NCBI RefSeq assembly: GCF_017876405.1
Contig: NZ_JAGINW010000001.1
Coordinates: forward strand, 9,437,203 to 9,501,202
Source of the DNA: Kibdelosporangium banguiense
GTDB lineage: Bacteria > Actinomycetota > Actinomycetes > Mycobacteriales > Pseudonocardiaceae
Length of the DNA: 64,000 bases
Direction: 5' to 3'
In this document: positions 62,979 to 64,000 of the stretch, piece by piece
How the letters are laid out: every line of letters starts with the position of its first letter
How positions within the stretch are numbered: position 1 is the first letter of the stretch
Program-made: the position numbers and the translations under genes
Notes under the pieces: generated by a model
The model's database searches: none
What the model saw: only the letters and a program-made list of their open reading frames with translations
Told to the model about the DNA's origin: nothing

Positions 62979-63719
62979 TCAGGCTGGGCCCTGCTCGGCC
63001 CGCCACCGCTCGTACTCGGGCCGGGCCTCGTCCGACAGCGGGTAGTACAGCCGCATGTCGCCGCCCTCTGCCAGCCGGATCTGGGAGAACTCTTCCCATT
63101 CCGCATGCTCCTGAGCGACAGCAAGCAGGGCGGGTGCGAGCTTGATCGGCACCACGACCGCCCCGTCGTCGTCGGCGACGACGATGTCGCCCGGCTCGAC
63201 GAGCGTGCCCCCGCACGCCACCGGCACGTTGACGGCGGTCGGGACAATGTCGGTCTGGGTGTGGAAGTTCGGTGTGGCGCCCCGGATCCACAGCCCGAGG
63301 CCGAGCTGCTTGGCCGCGGCGATGTCGCGCAGGCACCCGTCGATCACCACACCGGCGCCGCCGCGCCCCTTGAAGTAGGTCAGCATCATCTCGCCGAACA
63401 CGCCGCTGCGCATGTCGCCACGGGCGTCGACGACGATCATGTCGCCGGGCTGGGCGTGGTACATCACGTGCCGGTGCAGCTGCTTCTCCGGCTCGGCGTA
63501 CTCGTCGACAGGGTAGAGATCCTCCCGCTTCGGCAGGAACTGCAGCGTCAGCGCCGGGCCGGCCACGCGCACGCCGGGGGTCGCCGAAACCGGGCCTTGG
63601 ATGAACGCGCTGCGGATGCCCATGCGGCTGAGCTCGGCGCTGGCCGTCGCGCTGCCGATGGCCGCGAGGGCCGCGCTGAGCTCGGCGGGCGGGCGAACGA
63701 TGTCGTGCGTCTCAACCAC
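62979..63719 (-). CDS. RraA-like aldolase (HMG/CHA-aldolase superfamily)
   Basis: The 246-residue protein starts at GTG 63719 with GGAG upstream. The RraA fold shows VRVAGPALTLQFLP, HRHVMYHAQPGDMIVVDARGD, GAGVVIDGCLRDIAAAKQLGLG with the D-G-x-R-D metal site, and EPGDIVVADDDGAVVVP. In acid-sugar loci, members of this family cleave 2-keto-3-deoxy acids or 4-hydroxy-4-methyl-2-oxoglutarate-like compounds to pyruvate plus an aldehyde or acid. That fits directly downstream of the two dehydratases. It is encoded on the opposite strand, 10 bp from the end of dehydratase 2. Confidence 0.86.
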   Translation of the reverse strand: MVETHDIVRPPAELSAALAAIGSATASAELSRMGIRSAFIQGPVSATPGVRVAGPALTLQFLPKREDLYPVDEYAEPEKQLHRHVMYHAQPGDMIVVDARGDMRSGVFGEMMLTYFKGRGGAGVVIDGCLRDIAAAKQLGLGLWIRGATPNFHTQTDIVPTAVNVPVACGGTLVEPGDIVVADDDGAVVVPIKLAPALLAVAQEHAEWEEFSQIRLAEGGDMRLYYPLSDEARPEYERWRAEQGPA

Positions 63720-63854
63720 GTCGTTGGCTCCCTCGGGTCCACGCTGACCGAAACTATCGGAGAGTTTCGATGAAGTTTCAGTCCGAGCGTAGTCGGGCGA
63801 ACCTCCGATGTCAGGTGCGATGCATCTCGGGGACCGCCTAGCTCTGAACAGCTC

Positions 63855-64000
63855 TCAGACCGGCGGCCAGTGCCGGAGGGCGGCGTCGGCGACTCGCCGG
63901 AGGTCTTCGCTGCAAGCGCCGCCTGATGCCTGCACAGCGATGCCGTTCGCGAGGGTCATGACGTAACGGGCGATCAGATCGGGATTGGCGTCGGCCGGCA
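63855..64000 (-). CDS. TetR-family regulator, C-terminal part only (5' end beyond window)
   Basis: The last 48 codons on the minus strand read ANPDLIARYVMTLANGIAVQASGG and DLRRVADAALRHWPPV then TGA; this is the usual end of a TetR_C domain (given here in parts). The helix-turn-helix is outside the window. It lies 135 bp upstream of the RraA-like gene on the same strand. Confidence 0.7.
   Translation of the reverse strand, partial: PADANPDLIARYVMTLANGIAVQASGGACSEDLRRVADAALRHWPPV

Noticed and set aside
1..64000. CRISPR arrays, tRNA or rRNA genes, intact transposases, integrase/att sites
   Set aside because: I scanned for repeat-spacer patterns, tRNA-like cloverleaf 3' ends and transposase motifs and saw none I could support.

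Overview
The window is high-GC DNA (roughly 70% G+C) from a filamentous actinomycete. The evidence is the GTG/TTG starts, the many secreted hydrolases, CebR-type TGGGAGCGCTCCCA operators, Roadblock/LC7 proteins, SARP-like STAND ATPases, a terpene cluster and probable leaderless regulator genes. The gene set would fit a Pseudonocardiales genus such as Lentzea, Saccharothrix or Kibdelosporangium, but that assignment is inference. I see no rRNA, tRNA, CRISPR array, intact insertion sequence or phage module.

Layout. 1-1160: tail of a 4,5-cleavage aromatic pathway (CHA-aldolase and a 5'-truncated GalB) joined to the 5' end of a sensor kinase. 1329-4529: RND efflux pump. 4612-7682: two CebR boxes and a secreted GH9/CBM3 cellulase. 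7753-14113: decayed M36 fungalysin, then a subtilase and tripeptidyl-peptidase-like hydrolase operon. 14317-18349: XRE-nSTAND1 signalling ATPase and a PucR regulator. 18415-22257: lipase remnant, then a TetR gene divergent from a three-gene Gfo/Idh/MocA operon across a 38-bp operator. 22284-23435: gene remnants. 23523-26867: LacI-type operator and a secreted GH78 rhamnosidase. 26897-28563: leaderless marR and an FAD monooxygenase. 28609-29190: decarboxylase and P450 remnants. 29734-32013: a DUF4388-like protein with three Roadblock/LC7 proteins. 32176-38713: DinB protein, Lrp and threonine-dehydratase remnants, and regulator/enzyme pairs. 39048-41198: NB-ARC/TPR STAND protein.

41512-45748: a terpenoid cluster with a P450, a class I terpene synthase whose 3' end is replaced by the tail of another P450, and a DxDD class II terpene cyclase. 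46066-48187: AraC and LuxR regulators. 48325-49992: a secreted operon of three small proteins with the folds of plant pathogenesis-related proteins: a barwin/DPBB protein (PR-4-like), a thaumatin (PR-5) and a CAP/SCP protein (PR-1). It ends in a 19-bp-stem terminator and is the most distinctive unit here. 50266-54871: GntR/HutC regulator, Tat-exported GH36 alpha-galactosidase and a secreted protease with two tandem serine-protease domains. 54971-63719: an acid-sugar catabolic locus with two enolase-superfamily dehydratases, GntR, an oxidoreductase, a lipoprotein binding protein, a single-chain fused ABC permease and an RraA-like aldolase, but no ATPase.

A recurrent theme is internal deletion. 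At least seven sites contain recognisable gene pieces joined without mobile-element sequence. Three of them (about 22890, 28920 and 33570) are head-to-head pairs of 5'-truncated genes, as if the shared divergent promoter and both N-terminal halves had been lost in one event. This is either real reductive decay or an assembly artefact, and read mapping across the junctions would decide.
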